Origin: Verpa conica
Lineage: Eukaryota; Ascomycota; Pezizomycetes; Pezizales; Morchellaceae
Assembly (NCBI GenBank): GCA_033030425.1
Contig: JAUFSD010000006.1
Location: 1,736,001 to 1,800,000 of the forward strand
Length of the DNA stretch: 64,000 nucleotides
Reading direction: 5' to 3'
Both the position numbers and the translations under genes were made by a program. Positions 20,197-31,588 of this stretch are shown piece by piece. The stretch's first letter is position 1, and each line of letters opens with the position of its first letter. The notes beneath the pieces were generated by a model. That model did not search any database and was not told where the DNA came from. It was given only the letters and a program-made list of their open reading frames with translations.

Positions 20197-21464
20197 TGGC
20201 ACTGACGACTTGTGGAAAGTTCTACCCGATAAGATACACATAGATTTGTTAGATCATATTTAATGTAGTTTGCTACGCCCATGGGCATAGAAAGGAAACA
20301 CGAACTAGATTTCCTTTGGTTAATCGAAATAACGTTTAGCCAAATTAGATTTGCAGGCACCGTACGGTGTTTGTAGCTTGGGCTTTCATATGCTGCACGC
20401 TCATGGGTGACGTATATATGTCTAACAGTTACTAGACTTTAAAATCAGCCTCAAACCCGCTACACGCATCACAAAATCACTTCCCCCTCATCAAATTATA
20501 CCAATCAAGGCCCCACCAAAACACAGAGGACCAGAGTAACTCAAGCGGGGCAACCGCCCCATAACGTATCTAACGCCGTCTAGAGATATAACGCAGGCTG
20601 ATTGCTTGATGGTATGTAAAAGCGCATTCCTGGTCTTGCCACATGAGTGTGACCAGAATGAAAACCGGCTCTAGTATGGTTGAATCTTCTCGAGTTTACA
20701 AGATGATCCGCGGAGATACTTGGGTGGTTAAGAACCTATTTTGTTAATGAACCCCACGTTAGTCGAGCACTAGTAATATGTCGACGGCTTAGATAAGCGA
20801 TGTAGCAACGGGCTCGTCAGGTTTCCGTTGAATACCTACCTACTTTGATAATCCTAGGCGCTATCTTCCCCAGAGACTTTGGAGTCCTATACTGGGGCAG
20901 ACAGCTTGCGCGCCTAGCTAGCCGTTGATGCGCCAGCTCATAAATTGCCGCGTTATGGTTTTCTCGAGTAACCTTGGTGTGGCTCGCATCACTCCCAAGA
21001 GCACCCAGGCCATACATACCTAACCCCGCACCTCTAGCTATCTTAGAGACAGAATCAAACCGTATCCCAGATCCAGGGCAGAAATAAAAGACAATCCACT
21101 GCCACGCGACTACTACACTGCATGTGTGTACCCCTGGATGACTAATACCCTCACAAGATATCACTCACACAACCTCACGTGTCTCCATGCACAAAGACCC
21201 TGCCAAGTCTCCACTATCTCCCTTGTCTCCCTTGTATGTAATGGATGCCCATCGCGTTGACGCAATAAGTATAGAATGGATTGTCGAGGCCCGTCTTTAT
21301 CACAGTCAAAAACGTCATTTTCGGACATAAACCCTCCGCCGAGCTCTCAACTACACAAAAAAGGGGTAAGAGCTGGGCTGGATCTGTCCTCCTCTTTATC
21401 AGTGTGTATTGTAGCTATTCTTGCATCTACTCTCCCTATCCACTGCTAGAGTATTCACCAAAAA
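20197..21464. other. intergenic; promoter side of the BTB gene
   Basis: This 1.27-kb stretch has no supported gene. A minus-strand 115-codon frame at 20817-21164 begins with GTG, has no recognisable motif and is not accepted. Pyrimidine-rich sequence at 21390-21450 precedes the BTB start and may be its leader. Confidence 0.45.
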
Positions 21465-22661
21465 ATGATAAACACTATCGACCCCCATGGCGATGTTATC
21501 CTCTACCTCTCGTCGGCGGGAACTAGACTTCTCGTGTCCTCGAAAATCTTGTCTCTCGCATCTCCCGTCTTTGCAGCCATGTTCTCCCCACGCTTCCGCG
21601 AAGGTTCCTCACTAAACCCCGAGTCACCAACGGAGATAGAGCTACCAGACGACGTACCCTCTGCACTCGAGACCATCTGTAACATTCTGCACTTCCGTCA
21701 CGACCTAGTATCCCCAGACCAAAGCTTCGATGACCTAGTCGATATCGCGATAGTCGCGGATAAGTACGATCTTGCGAGTGCGCTAGGGCCCTGGAGGGAT
21801 ATATGGCTACGAAAGTATCCCGTGGTAGGTATGGGGGTTGATGGTCGTCCAGAGAGGGATCAACGGGGCTCGCGGGAAGGGAGGGAGATCTTCGTGAGGT
21901 ATGTTTTTGCAGATAAAGAGGGATTTGAAGCTGCTACGAGAACAGCAATATTATGGAATGATGGTGTGGATGGATGGGGGTGTGAGGCCCTACCGGAAAA
22001 GATCACTGGTACGTATGTATTGAATTTTTTCATTATCTAGACCCCCAGGGGTTTAATTATAAATAATATATTGATTTTTTCTTTTCTTGTAGAAAGGATA
22101 ACATCTACTCGCCTCTCAGCGATCGAAGGGCTTCTCGGGATAGCCGAACATTACCGCCTCGTGTACCAATCCCCTGGTATCAAATGTAAAGTTCGCCCAC
22201 CTTCATCCTATCTCCGCGGGGGTTCCTCAACCCAGTCCCTCACTTGTGATGCGGCAATTCTTGGGTCATTAATCCGCCACTATTCATCTGTCGGCATCTT
22301 CCCGACCCCACAGGCCCCCTACCAAGGATTATCTGTCGGTGGTCTCGCAAAGGGGTTGAAGGAACTACGCTGTTTTGTAGATTTCGACGCAGGCCACGGC
22401 GTCTGTCTTGTTGTCGCGCAAGTAGTCCGTGGAACAGAAGAGGTGTTTGGGAGCGTGAAAGGGCTAGACGTCGTGGAATGTAGGAATGGTGGTGCTACTA
22501 CCAAGAGCAACCAGGGGGAAATCAGCGGTGGGGATAAAGCTAAATGCGGGTTTGTGTGGGTTCATCGAGGGACAGTAGTACCAGCTACCGTTAACACTGA
22601 TGAAGCGAGGGCAGTGTCGACGCAAGCTGTTACGGGAAGTCTGTTTGGTGGAGGTGAGTGA
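21465..22661 (+). CDS. BTB/POZ-domain protein
   Basis: A two-exon gene encodes 370 residues: exons 21465-22008 and 22093-22661, with an 84-bp phase-1 intron (GTACGT to TTGTAG). The start is AAAAATGATA. Residues about 8-110 form a BTB/POZ domain: HGDVILYLSSAGTRLLVSSK, then ILSLASPVFAAMFSPRF, and an acidic ELPDDVPSALETICNILHFRH stretch. BTB domains dimerise and often act as cullin-3 adaptors. The C-terminal half, after ERITSTRLSAIEGLLGIAEHY, is unassigned. It resembles the matching part of the BTB-CUE gene at 31.6 kb, and the intron sits at the same place and phase in both, so they are paralogues. An alternative last exon is possible: donor at 22654, acceptor TATATAG at 22729, stop at 22735-22737, changing only the final residue. 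Confidence 0.8.
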
Positions 22662-23382
22662 TAACTTGGGGGTTTCGTACTATTACCTCCTTATTTTAAG
22701 ACGAACTTATCTAATTTTACTATATATAGGGCTGTAATTCCTCTACTATAATAATTGGTTTATTAATCGACGTTGCTTTTATTATATCTGGAGTACATGT
22801 AGCTAAGTCTCTTTTTTTTCTATTCACTTTTTATTATTATTGGGGCTGAATCTAAGAGTGATGTAATGTTTTAATATGTAAGGTAATCATCAACTTGTAC
22901 TAAGGTCGCTAGTTCTGTATATATTCCTTTTCAGAAGGGAGTAATATATCACATCATTAATTTTTATAGTTTTTATTGAGTCGGCTATCAGTATTCCTAA
23001 TAGTTTTGACTATAGCTAGTTTTTATAGATGTTAGAATATAGACCTATTTAAAACCTTAAATTAACATACCAGCATCATCTACATGGTCTAGAATGAGAT
23101 AGAGTACTGAGGAAAGAAGGCCCCGTATAAGGCCCCAGTTGCTTTTACATTAGAAAAGGAGCTTAAATTAAATAGCAGGTAATTAACCGAGTGATATACC
23201 ATGACTATATCTACGATTGTCCCAAACCAGCACAAAACTTATCATCCAAAAAATTTTGCTACCAAGGTCCAAACATCTAAATATTAACAAAAGAAACAAA
23301 GATCAACTCTAAAAAAGACATACTTAAAAAAGAAAAAGAGGTTTAAGAAAATCCACCATAATATTTCCCTATACAATATTTG
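22662..23382. other. AT-rich intergenic tract between convergent genes
   Basis: About 720 bp lie between the 3' ends of two convergent genes. The tract is AT-rich, probably with both 3' UTRs. No gene or notable repeat is seen. Confidence 0.5.
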
Positions 23383-26177
23383 TTACTTGGTTAATTGCCC
23401 AAAAAAGAAATGTTGAAGGACCCAGATGCCATAGATCATCACAGCAATAAGACCAACCGCCAAATCAGCCCCGTATACATTACCAAAGACGAGTCCCAGC
23501 CCCAAAATACCAAGAAACCAAACTTTTGATTCAACAAAGAAATACCGAAAAATACAGATGCCGAGAATCGACCCAAAAACACCAATCGTCAACTCCACTC
23601 CATGCGAATCCCCGAAAAAAAGGCCTAAACCCAAGGCACAAAGGACAAAGATATGAACGTCACTGACACCAGACTCCTTTCCCAGCATCATCTGGATATC
23701 TCTATAGCCCTTTTCATTAGCTATTCTCAGTGGCTTTTGCCCTTTTGAGTTCTTCGCCCCTACATCAGCTCCGTTCTGAATCAAGAGCTCTACTATCCTC
23801 TTGTTTCCGTTCTTTACGGCTAGGTGTAGCGCTGTAGACCCGTCACCATCTTTCGCCATGACGTTTGCCCCGCTCTCAAGCAGCAATTTCGCAACTCGTT
23901 CGTGTCCATTGTTGACCGCTAGATGTAGGGCCATCGGTCGTGATGGAGCTGTAGCCTTCGTTACGATCTCAGGTACATTCTCGAGTAGGACTTTCACTAC
24001 AGATTCATGACCCAGTTGGGCAGCGATGTCGAGTGCCGTTTCCCCCTTCTCATTCTCCACCATAGGGTATGCTTTTGGCCCATTCTCCACTAGTAGCTTT
24101 GCAATACCTTCATGTTGCATCTGGGCTGCTACATGAAGTGCGTTGAACCCAATACCATCATCTAGCTTTGTGATTTCAGCCCCATTCTCAAGGAGAATCC
24201 TCACAATCCCTTCATTTCCCTTGCGGACTGCCTTATCGAGTGCTGTCATTTTGAGTTCATCCTTTGCCATGATGTCTACTCCACTCCCCAAAAGCAATTC
24301 TATAATCTCCTTACGCGCAATATCCGAATCTGAGTCAGCTGCTTGGTGAAGTGCCGTGCACCCGAAATTGTTTTTGGCCATAATGTCTGCGCCGTTTTCA
24401 AGAAGTAATTTTGCAACCTTTGTGTGTCCTGAGGAGGCCGCCATGTGTAGTGCCGTACATCCCGAGTTATTTTTTGTAATGGTCGCCCCGAACTCGAATA
24501 GTAGCTTTACAATCGTCTCATACCCATCCAGAGCCGCCTTATGGAGTGCAGTATTCTCTTGGGCGTCCTTCGCCTTGGCGTCCGCCCCATACTCCAGGAG
24601 CATTTTTACTACCCCGTCATTGTATTTATGTTCATTCGAGGGCGCATGGTCTAGCACGTGGTGGAGGGCTGTTTTTCCAAATCGATCTTTTTCTTCTATA
24701 CCTACTCCGCTTTCTAACAGTAACTTTACCATGGCTTGATTCCCCTTCTCGATAACCAAGCGAAGTGGGGTCTTCTCATTCTCGTCCCTAGCTGTAGTAT
24801 CCACTCCCTTCTCTAGGAACAGCCTCATCATGTCTTCGTTTCCACTGTCGACAATCATATGCAATAGGGTTATGCCGCCCCTTTGTTTCGCGTTAATATC
24901 AACCCTATTTTCTTCAAATTGCCGCCTGAGTACACTTGTATTTCCATGTCTAACCGCGCAGTATGGGGTGGGGCAGTTATGGAGGGGTTGTCCTTCCACG
25001 TCTAGTTATTTATTTGTTAGAATGATCACTATAAGAAGAGTAGAAAGACCTCACCATCTGGTATAATTATACCTAATCCTGACCCGGCTTCTAGTATGAT
25101 CGCCTCATCTGTGATTTTTGTCCAAATCGTATCTTCCTGCTCAATCTCAACTGCAAGCCAGGGGTCTCCGAGTGCTTGGTTTGCCGTCAACCTATCCTGC
25201 GGCCGCACAGCCATTAAACTGGTAATAAACTTAATTGCGGCCGGGCTTATACCATTCTCAACTAACTTCGCTTCTGGAAATGGAGTCAAGCCCTCAATAT
25301 AGCTTAGGAGCTTCCGTGTATCTGTAAATGGTGTTTCCTTGGTAATAATGGCATGGACCAAGCACCCAAGCGACCAAATATCAACAGCGTTGGTATAGGA
25401 TGAGGTTTCGGAGGAGATATATCCCATAATTTCTGGTGCGATGTAGCTTAAGGTGCCGACTATCGTTCGTAAGGCTGTGCCATCTACTTGCTTCGAAACG
25501 CCAAAGTCGCTAATTTTGACAACAATAGGAGACAAGGAGGCCACGAGGATATTCTATATTCCTTTAGTTTAAGTAGGCCCCGATTAGGAAAGCACCCCAA
25601 CCTGTGGTTTTAAATCTCGGTGACAAAAGTCATTTTCATGCATGATCTTCAGACCTTCGAGTACTTGCGTCGTAATTGTTCTTGCATCTCTTTCAGTCAT
25701 ATAATCTTTGAGAATCAGACCATTCAAATCCCCATATTTCACATATTCCATTGCAAGATAAATGCTTTCTTCACTTTCAAACCACCCGAAAAATTGCACA
25801 AAGTGCTGAGGGTGCTATAGACGATACATGTCAACCTTATACGGCGCTGGGGGCACATCAACTTTTGATAACTAGAGTGAAGGTATATCTACCATTTTCA
25901 GTTTCACCAGGGCTAGTATCTCCTCATTATTGCACATGTCCGTTTTACCAATCTGCTTCACTGCCCTGAGTGCACCTGCCTCCCCTCTTTCTAGCCATAC
26001 TGTCCCGAATCTTCCTCTACCAAGGACCTTTTCTCTAACCCATCTTACAGATTTTTGGACCCGTGGTTGACCAGGAATCGTTGAGCTAGCTTCTGGGACG
26101 GAATTATGCTCGTAGTAGCCATCGCCAAATTTGGTGATAAGTTTGTACTGATCGAATTGACGAAACCTGGCTGACAT
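23383..26177 (-). CDS. protein kinase - ankyrin repeat - membrane protein fusion
   Basis: A four-exon gene encodes 871 residues: exons 25893-26177, 25602-25814, 25055-25553 and 23383-25001, with introns of 78, 48 and 53 bp, all in phase. Residues about 47-310 form a Ser/Thr-type kinase with all key motifs: glycine loop LGRGRFGTVW (52-61), lysine in RAVKQI (K74), HRDLKPQN (D162), DFG (182-184) and YIAPE (203-207). An active kinase is expected. About twelve ankyrin repeats follow (TALHMAASSGHTKVAKLLLE and similar). The last 95 residues hold about four hydrophobic segments, such as FVLCALGLGLFFG and VWFLGILGLGLVFG, so the protein is probably membrane-anchored. Kinase-ankyrin fusions suggest sensing or signalling; the ligand and targets are unknown. 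Frame continuity across the third junction (D then VEGQPLHNC) supports one gene rather than two. Confidence 0.82.
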
Positions 26178-27986
26178 TTCGTTTAGAGTATGACGTGTGT
26201 TATTGAAGAATTGGCCTACCGTGGCTGGAAGTCATGGGTACTTAATAGCTCGTAAATTCAACCACGCACCACCTAAATGATGCAGCGTGTCCTTAAGGTT
26301 ACACACGCAAATCCGAGTGCTCGGGCAGCAAGTTTCCTATAGGTTACGGTGGCGTCTCCTCGGTAGTATTTCCCGAACAAAATAAACAAAAATTTAAAAA
26401 TATGTAATAGATACAGGATTAATTATATTTATGAGTTTTCCAGCTGTATGCTGTTTACTATCTGGCGAGTGTTATATTGGTAAATATCATGGTAAACATC
26501 ATGGTAAATCACTCGGAATCTTGAAACTGCCTCTGTGAACTGTAGCCCGGTCAGGACGATACCTCTATTCCTCTCGGAGTATAAGGCTACTATTACCCGT
26601 AATCCCATGGTATTTGTGAATATGACTGGGTCTACATACGATACAAAAACAAGATATATGGGCACGGACCTAGCCTGGCTCACAAACATCAATAAATTAC
26701 GAGGAAAGGAATCCTCAAGAGAAATAAGCTATCGTCTCGGCTACTCTACCAATGGTTATCAGTTATCCGATCGACTGCATTGCTATGCAGAAGAGTTCAC
26801 TCTGCTGGGCTCTCGTGCAGATTTAGACTAGGTAAACCGTTCGGTTCTTGGTGATCAAATCAATCTACTTTGTTATTTTTAACTCACAAAAGCTATGATT
26901 CCCATTAGACCTAACCCGCATATCAGTGGTGTTCTCAAATTAGAGTAGAAACAGCACAGAGTCAGGCCGGGGACCTTTTCTTGTGCTGATAGGTCTATTT
27001 CTTACCCTAGGAAGTGCGCCACCTCGAAAGGATTGGCTTACATACAGCCTGATAGATGAAAAAGCCATAGTGAGAAATAAGAGTTTCCACCAAGAAAATA
27101 TAGGTGGTGGAAATTTCAAAGCTGTATGGGGTTGCTAATACAAATATGATGGGGTGATGTAAGATGTGCAGTGAAGAGGGGTCGAGATTTTAGGGAGGGG
27201 TATCCAGAAGCCGTGGCGAATGGGTGATAAGTGATCTCTTTTATGCACGAATCTCATCTTGTCATTCAACACTTCTCCCTATTAGGGTGGTACAACATAA
27301 TTTGGGACGCTTTGGAATATTTATCACCCAGGAACGCAATTGAACTCAACCTGGGCTCAAGATAGTCAGTATATTGCCTCCGGACAATCTTTCACAGGTA
27401 TACCCACTGATTTGGAGACGAGTAGCTGATTCACGCTGCCTCTCATCAGGCATCATTGCACGGTTGCCTTGAAAGAAAAGTCGGTAAATCCCGAGGCGAG
27501 ACAATTCCACATAAGCGCCGTCATTGCATCGGCCAGTGGTTCGTTTGGGCTGGTTCAAATCTCAAATTCGAGAGTTTCATTGGGTAATACCTACTTCTTG
27601 TAGAAGTGAATATTTCTCACAAGAATTTAGCTAGACTCACGACCCACGAGAGCCGTTGACCCATATCGAGGATGGGGTCAAGGTTGTCATGAACAGAGAG
27701 ATTTCCGGCTACACCACCCTGTCACCTGCTACATTAAGGATCCTTGTTTGTCCGGATCGGCAATCTCAAACGGCCAAAGAGTTGCCTCTTATACAAGAAG
27801 AAAGCCCCCAAACAAACCTCCTATTCAGAACTTTCTCCCCCCCATGCTCTATCTTCGATAGTTTTTCTAGAATCGTTACCCGCTTTGCTTACACAACATC
27901 CTACCCATTACTGAGTCTCAGTCCAACTCTCTCCGCCATCGCCGTGCCCGCGTATAGTGCTTATCTGCTATCCCACGCATCCTCAG
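26178..27986. other. intergenic region between divergent genes, with weak frames
   Basis: This 1.8-kb stretch separates the kinase-ankyrin gene (minus) from the 28-kb gene (plus), so it holds two promoters. A minus-strand frame at 27346-27555 (about 70 codons, no ATG at its head) has protein-like composition (GRCNDGAYVELSRLGIYRLF) and could be a relic exon. Another at 26429-26689 (minus, ATG at 26689) is AT-rich and unrecognised. TATTGGTAAATATCATGGTAAACATCATGG at about 26474-26503 is a short imperfect repeat. Confidence 0.4.
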
Positions 27987-30761
27987 ATGTCCTATTCAGC
28001 AGTTCCCGCAAACTACAGGAGCGACGACGATGACCAACTTGAGTCGCCGACATTTCAACCCCCGAGGCTGCAGCTCCGGAATTTCGATTTTGGGAGCCCA
28101 TCGTTATTAGGTGGAGCAAATGGTGGTAGGTCGCGATCTGGGTCTAAGGTGAAATCGAGCATTCATTCTGGGACGTCCTACGAGATGGTCGACTCCGATA
28201 CGGAGTCCAACTACGATGAAAGTGAGAGTGATAGGAAAGTGAAGCAAAAAGGGAAGGAGAAAGAGGGTACGGGGAACGGTGGAAATAAAAGGGATCAAGA
28301 GCACGAAGAAGAAGAGATCGCCGGCTCAGGCGTTCTTGTCTCTAAAGCTTCCCGCAATAACGCAGAATCGATGCAAGGAGATGATTCCAACAGCCACGAG
28401 CAACAGCAACAAGCACAACATCAAGTACACGACTCCACGGCACGCGGCGACGTGGGCCTTATGCACCCACAGATAACAGAAAACCCTTCTCGGCTTGGGC
28501 TGCAATTGGACGGCCGTGCTGACAACGAAAGGGGTGTCTCAGTTCACAATTCAGCTGTATCACCACGGCATGAGCATCAAGCCGACAACAACGATCATCC
28601 ACGTAGCCCAAGAAGGGGCAGAGGGGACCCCCGCCCACAGCCTGTAGTTCCTTCTTTACCACCGCCGCCAGAGCCTGGTCAGCAGGACTATCAGTTCGAG
28701 TACAGTGCTTCGCCAGAAGACATTCACCCTGTGTTTAGGCATTCACAGTCCGTTCCCGAGCTACCTCCTGTAGACGTACAAGGGCTACATATTCAAGACG
28801 ATCGGGATTACCGTCCTGCGACATCTGCATCCGGTGTGGGGGATCTGTTCAAGGATTTTGACGGCGTCCATTTTGACCTTGACAATCCCGAAGCTCCTGG
28901 GCTCCCGCTTCGGAACCAACAAGGTTATCCTCCCCCGCCGCCGCCGGCTCACCAGCAGTACCGCCAGAGCCAAGCTTATACGGACCACCAGGTCTACCCA
29001 GACCACCGCCATAGTCAAGCTTATCCCGGCGTACCAAATACCGGATCCCAAACCTCCCCAGGTTTAGTCTACTACCCGGCCCCCGTTCCCGCGATGCTGA
29101 ACCTTCCACCAACCCTCTCTAAAGCTCGGTCTAATAACCGGGGCAGTCGACTCCTAGCCCCAGAGTCGATGGAACCGAACAGTAACCGCCGTTCAATTGC
29201 ATACCCTGGGCCTCCACAGCTGGGCGGTGGCCCGTCAGAGAAAGACCTCCACCGGCGCTCAGTCGCAACAATGAACGACAATATAGTTAATAATCGTCGT
29301 TCCCTCGCCAATCTCCCTCCTGCCCTCCGTGCATCCCAGTTTTTCGACTCTCAACTCCCATCAGTAGTCCCAAGTCTCAAAGAGGAATCTGCAGTTGCAA
29401 CACTTGACAGTATTCTCGATGCATCAGCCCGTGCTCCCGCAGTAGCATTCACAGACCACCCAATTACCGGTGGGTCAGCACCATATGCACACACACGTAA
29501 TCGGTCTGTTGCCGTTAACGTCAAGCTGCATCCTGGCGAGTCCCCGAGATCTTCAATGGAAGGTACCGAAAATCCAGACCACCACAATCATAATCCCGAA
29601 TACAACGATGAAGATGCCGAGTCCCATCTTAACCCTGAGACCGGTGAATATTATGACTCTCAACGGTTTTCTGGAACCTCTGATGAACTTGCGGCAGCCG
29701 CTGCTTTAGACCCCGCACTCCAACCTCCCCCAACTACTCTCCTCGCTGAACTTGAATCCCGGAAAGCCCAACAGCGTCTCCGAAATCGCACAGCCGCTTC
29801 TGCATTCCCCCGTGGGATTCGGAGCACCCTTCTCCAACTTGACGCCGTTGCGGAAGTGCAACAGCAACACCGGCGAGCCAAAAAGACCCATCTAGCGTGG
29901 GAAGAAGAAGATGGGCAAGCCGAGGACGAAAGGGATGAGGACGTCCCGCTCGGTGTACTATTCTCTGTTGCCCCTGGCATTCAGAAGCGCCGTGAGGATG
30001 AGATACCACTAGGCCTCCTCATGAAAAAGGAGATGGAGGACGCAGAGCCGCTGAGCAAGCGTCGTGAACGACTGCGTACAGCCAGTGGGCATCCCGTTGC
30101 CCAACAAAATTCTCGCCGTATGCTTGATGTTCCAGGCCTTGGCGAGTCAAGTGGTGACGGTGAGGATGAGGAAGTGGAAGGTGAGACTTTGAAAGAAAGA
30201 ATGAAGCGGTTGAAGGAGAAGCAGCAGTTTGGAACTGGTGCGCTAGATATGGAATTTGCATCTCCAGAGGATAAGGAGAAGGATCAGCAGAAACAAGGAG
30301 ATAAGCCAGAGATTGAAGAAACACTCGCACAACGCCGCCGCCGCCTCCAGAAAGAGAAAGAGGAGGAAGAGAAACATCAAGTCCTCCGGCGCGAATCCGT
30401 AATGCTCCAGCAAGAAGTCAAATCCCGCCGTAACATGGCAGATCTCCTTCATGCAAAACCGATGGGCATGGGCGGAGCTCGACCCCAGTCTTTCTACAGT
30501 ATGCATGGTGGTGGTGGCGGCAGCTACGGGCAGCTACCTATGTATCAGCAGCAAGGATTCTCACAGAGCGGAATGGTAGGTATGAATATGGGCATGGGAG
30601 GCTATGGCATGGGAGGACCTGGCTTAATTGGTCGAGGCGCTGGAGCGATGGGAGGTATGGGGATGAGCTCGGCAGGAATGGGTATGGTAGGACCTGGTGA
30701 GGTTGTATTAGACCCGAAACAGAGGGAGGTAGTTGAGAGGTGGAGGGCGAGTGTTATGTAG
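27987..30761 (+). CDS. long disordered conserved fungal protein with Met/Gly-rich tail
   Basis: A single exon encodes 924 residues, starting at the ATG at 27987 (MSYSAVPANYRSD). The upstream ten open codons lack ATG. An N-terminal LRNFDFGSPSLLGG block is followed by Ser/Pro/Gln-rich disorder and polyPro. The C-terminal third is charged and partly helical: RSTLLQLDAVAEVQQQHRRAK, then the repeated motif DEDVPLGVLF / EDEIPLGLLMKKE, then LAQRRRRLQKEKEEEEKH, probably coiled coil. The end is Met/Gly-rich (MGMGGYGMGGPG) before LDPKQREVVERWRASVM. I recall the PLG motif pair and this terminal WR-SVM block from uncharacterised ascomycete proteins. No enzyme motif or membrane segment is seen; function unknown. 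Confidence 0.72.
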   Translation: MSYSAVPANYRSDDDDQLESPTFQPPRLQLRNFDFGSPSLLGGANGGRSRSGSKVKSSIHSGTSYEMVDSDTESNYDESESDRKVKQKGKEKEGTGNGGNKRDQEHEEEEIAGSGVLVSKASRNNAESMQGDDSNSHEQQQQAQHQVHDSTARGDVGLMHPQITENPSRLGLQLDGRADNERGVSVHNSAVSPRHEHQADNNDHPRSPRRGRGDPRPQPVVPSLPPPPEPGQQDYQFEYSASPEDIHPVFRHSQSVPELPPVDVQGLHIQDDRDYRPATSASGVGDLFKDFDGVHFDLDNPEAPGLPLRNQQGYPPPPPPAHQQYRQSQAYTDHQVYPDHRHSQAYPGVPNTGSQTSPGLVYYPAPVPAMLNLPPTLSKARSNNRGSRLLAPESMEPNSNRRSIAYPGPPQLGGGPSEKDLHRRSVATMNDNIVNNRRSLANLPPALRASQFFDSQLPSVVPSLKEESAVATLDSILDASARAPAVAFTDHPITGGSAPYAHTRNRSVAVNVKLHPGESPRSSMEGTENPDHHNHNPEYNDEDAESHLNPETGEYYDSQRFSGTSDELAAAAALDPALQPPPTTLLAELESRKAQQRLRNRTAASAFPRGIRSTLLQLDAVAEVQQQHRRAKKTHLAWEEEDGQAEDERDEDVPLGVLFSVAPGIQKRREDEIPLGLLMKKEMEDAEPLSKRRERLRTASGHPVAQQNSRRMLDVPGLGESSGDGEDEEVEGETLKERMKRLKEKQQFGTGALDMEFASPEDKEKDQQKQGDKPEIEETLAQRRRRLQKEKEEEEKHQVLRRESVMLQQEVKSRRNMADLLHAKPMGMGGARPQSFYSMHGGGGGSYGQLPMYQQQGFSQSGMVGMNMGMGGYGMGGPGLIGRGAGAMGGMGMSSAGMGMVGPGEVVLDPKQREVVERWRASVM

Positions 30762-31588
30762 AATAGTCTTTTTCTTCTTTTAATACCTTAGTGGGTTGGG
30801 GGCACTGCTGCTTATTTTTGTTATTCGCCACTTTTTTTTGTTTGTGTTCGCTTCTTGAGCGCATCCATATCATTCATTTTGCTTTTCTTTTTAGCTTGCT
30901 TGGATCTGTCTTGATATTCACACGTGCCTGGCTGGTTTTTCTTTTGGCTCTTTGTATAAGTAGCATCATAGCGATGGGGTTTGGGTAAATTTCAAAATAA
31001 CATAGCATAGCAATATTAGATTTTAGTTTTATTAATTTTTGTGTCCTGGCTCTTGGTGCGAAATGCTAGTGGGCCAAGAAAGAGATTTGCGGGTATGCGT
31101 CTGCATGTATACGAACCGACCAATTGTCTTGATGTGGTACATGGAGCATAGATCACCACGCGAACCGAAGTAGTTTAATTTATGCTCAACGATTCTTCTT
31201 CTTGGGGGACCTGCGTCTGTAATCGCTTAAGCTCATTTCCACCCCATTGGTTGCTGCACAATGCCGTAGGGCAAGCTGCAAGTATGGGCTACATGTAGTA
31301 ATCATCCCCTTCTAGGACTTAGAAAGTAGTCGAATCATATTCCATGACGCGTAATAAAAATTATAAGTTCGGCGACATTACCGGGGGATCCAGCCTCCAT
31401 CCAGCGTCCCCCCTCTTGCCATTCTTCTATCGTAGTCCTCCCTCCCACCATTACCAACCTCATCACTCCCCTTTCTCTCTTTTTCTCAGTCCCAATCTCC
31501 ATCAATATCCATCATTTTCTGTGTAATCTCATCCATCCATCCATTCATTCATTCATTCATACTGCCCATTAGATTCCGCTATCTCGAC
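30762..31588. promoter_or_regulatory. intergenic; promoter of the BTB-CUE gene
   Basis: This 830-bp stretch holds a T-rich 3' flank and the upstream region of the BTB-CUE gene. CT-rich sequence at 31420-31500 and a (CATC)n(CATT)n run at about 31529-31561 lie just before its ATG. This run lacks the LINE block and target duplications, so it is scored as a microsatellite. Confidence 0.5.

Noticed and set aside
20817..21164. 115-codon minus-strand frame
   Set aside because: It starts with GTG and has no motif or supporting context.
31529..31561. (CATC)n(CATT)n tract as a further LINE-tail insertion
   Set aside because: It lacks the GTACTTATGATTAA block and any flanking direct repeat, so it is kept as a microsatellite.
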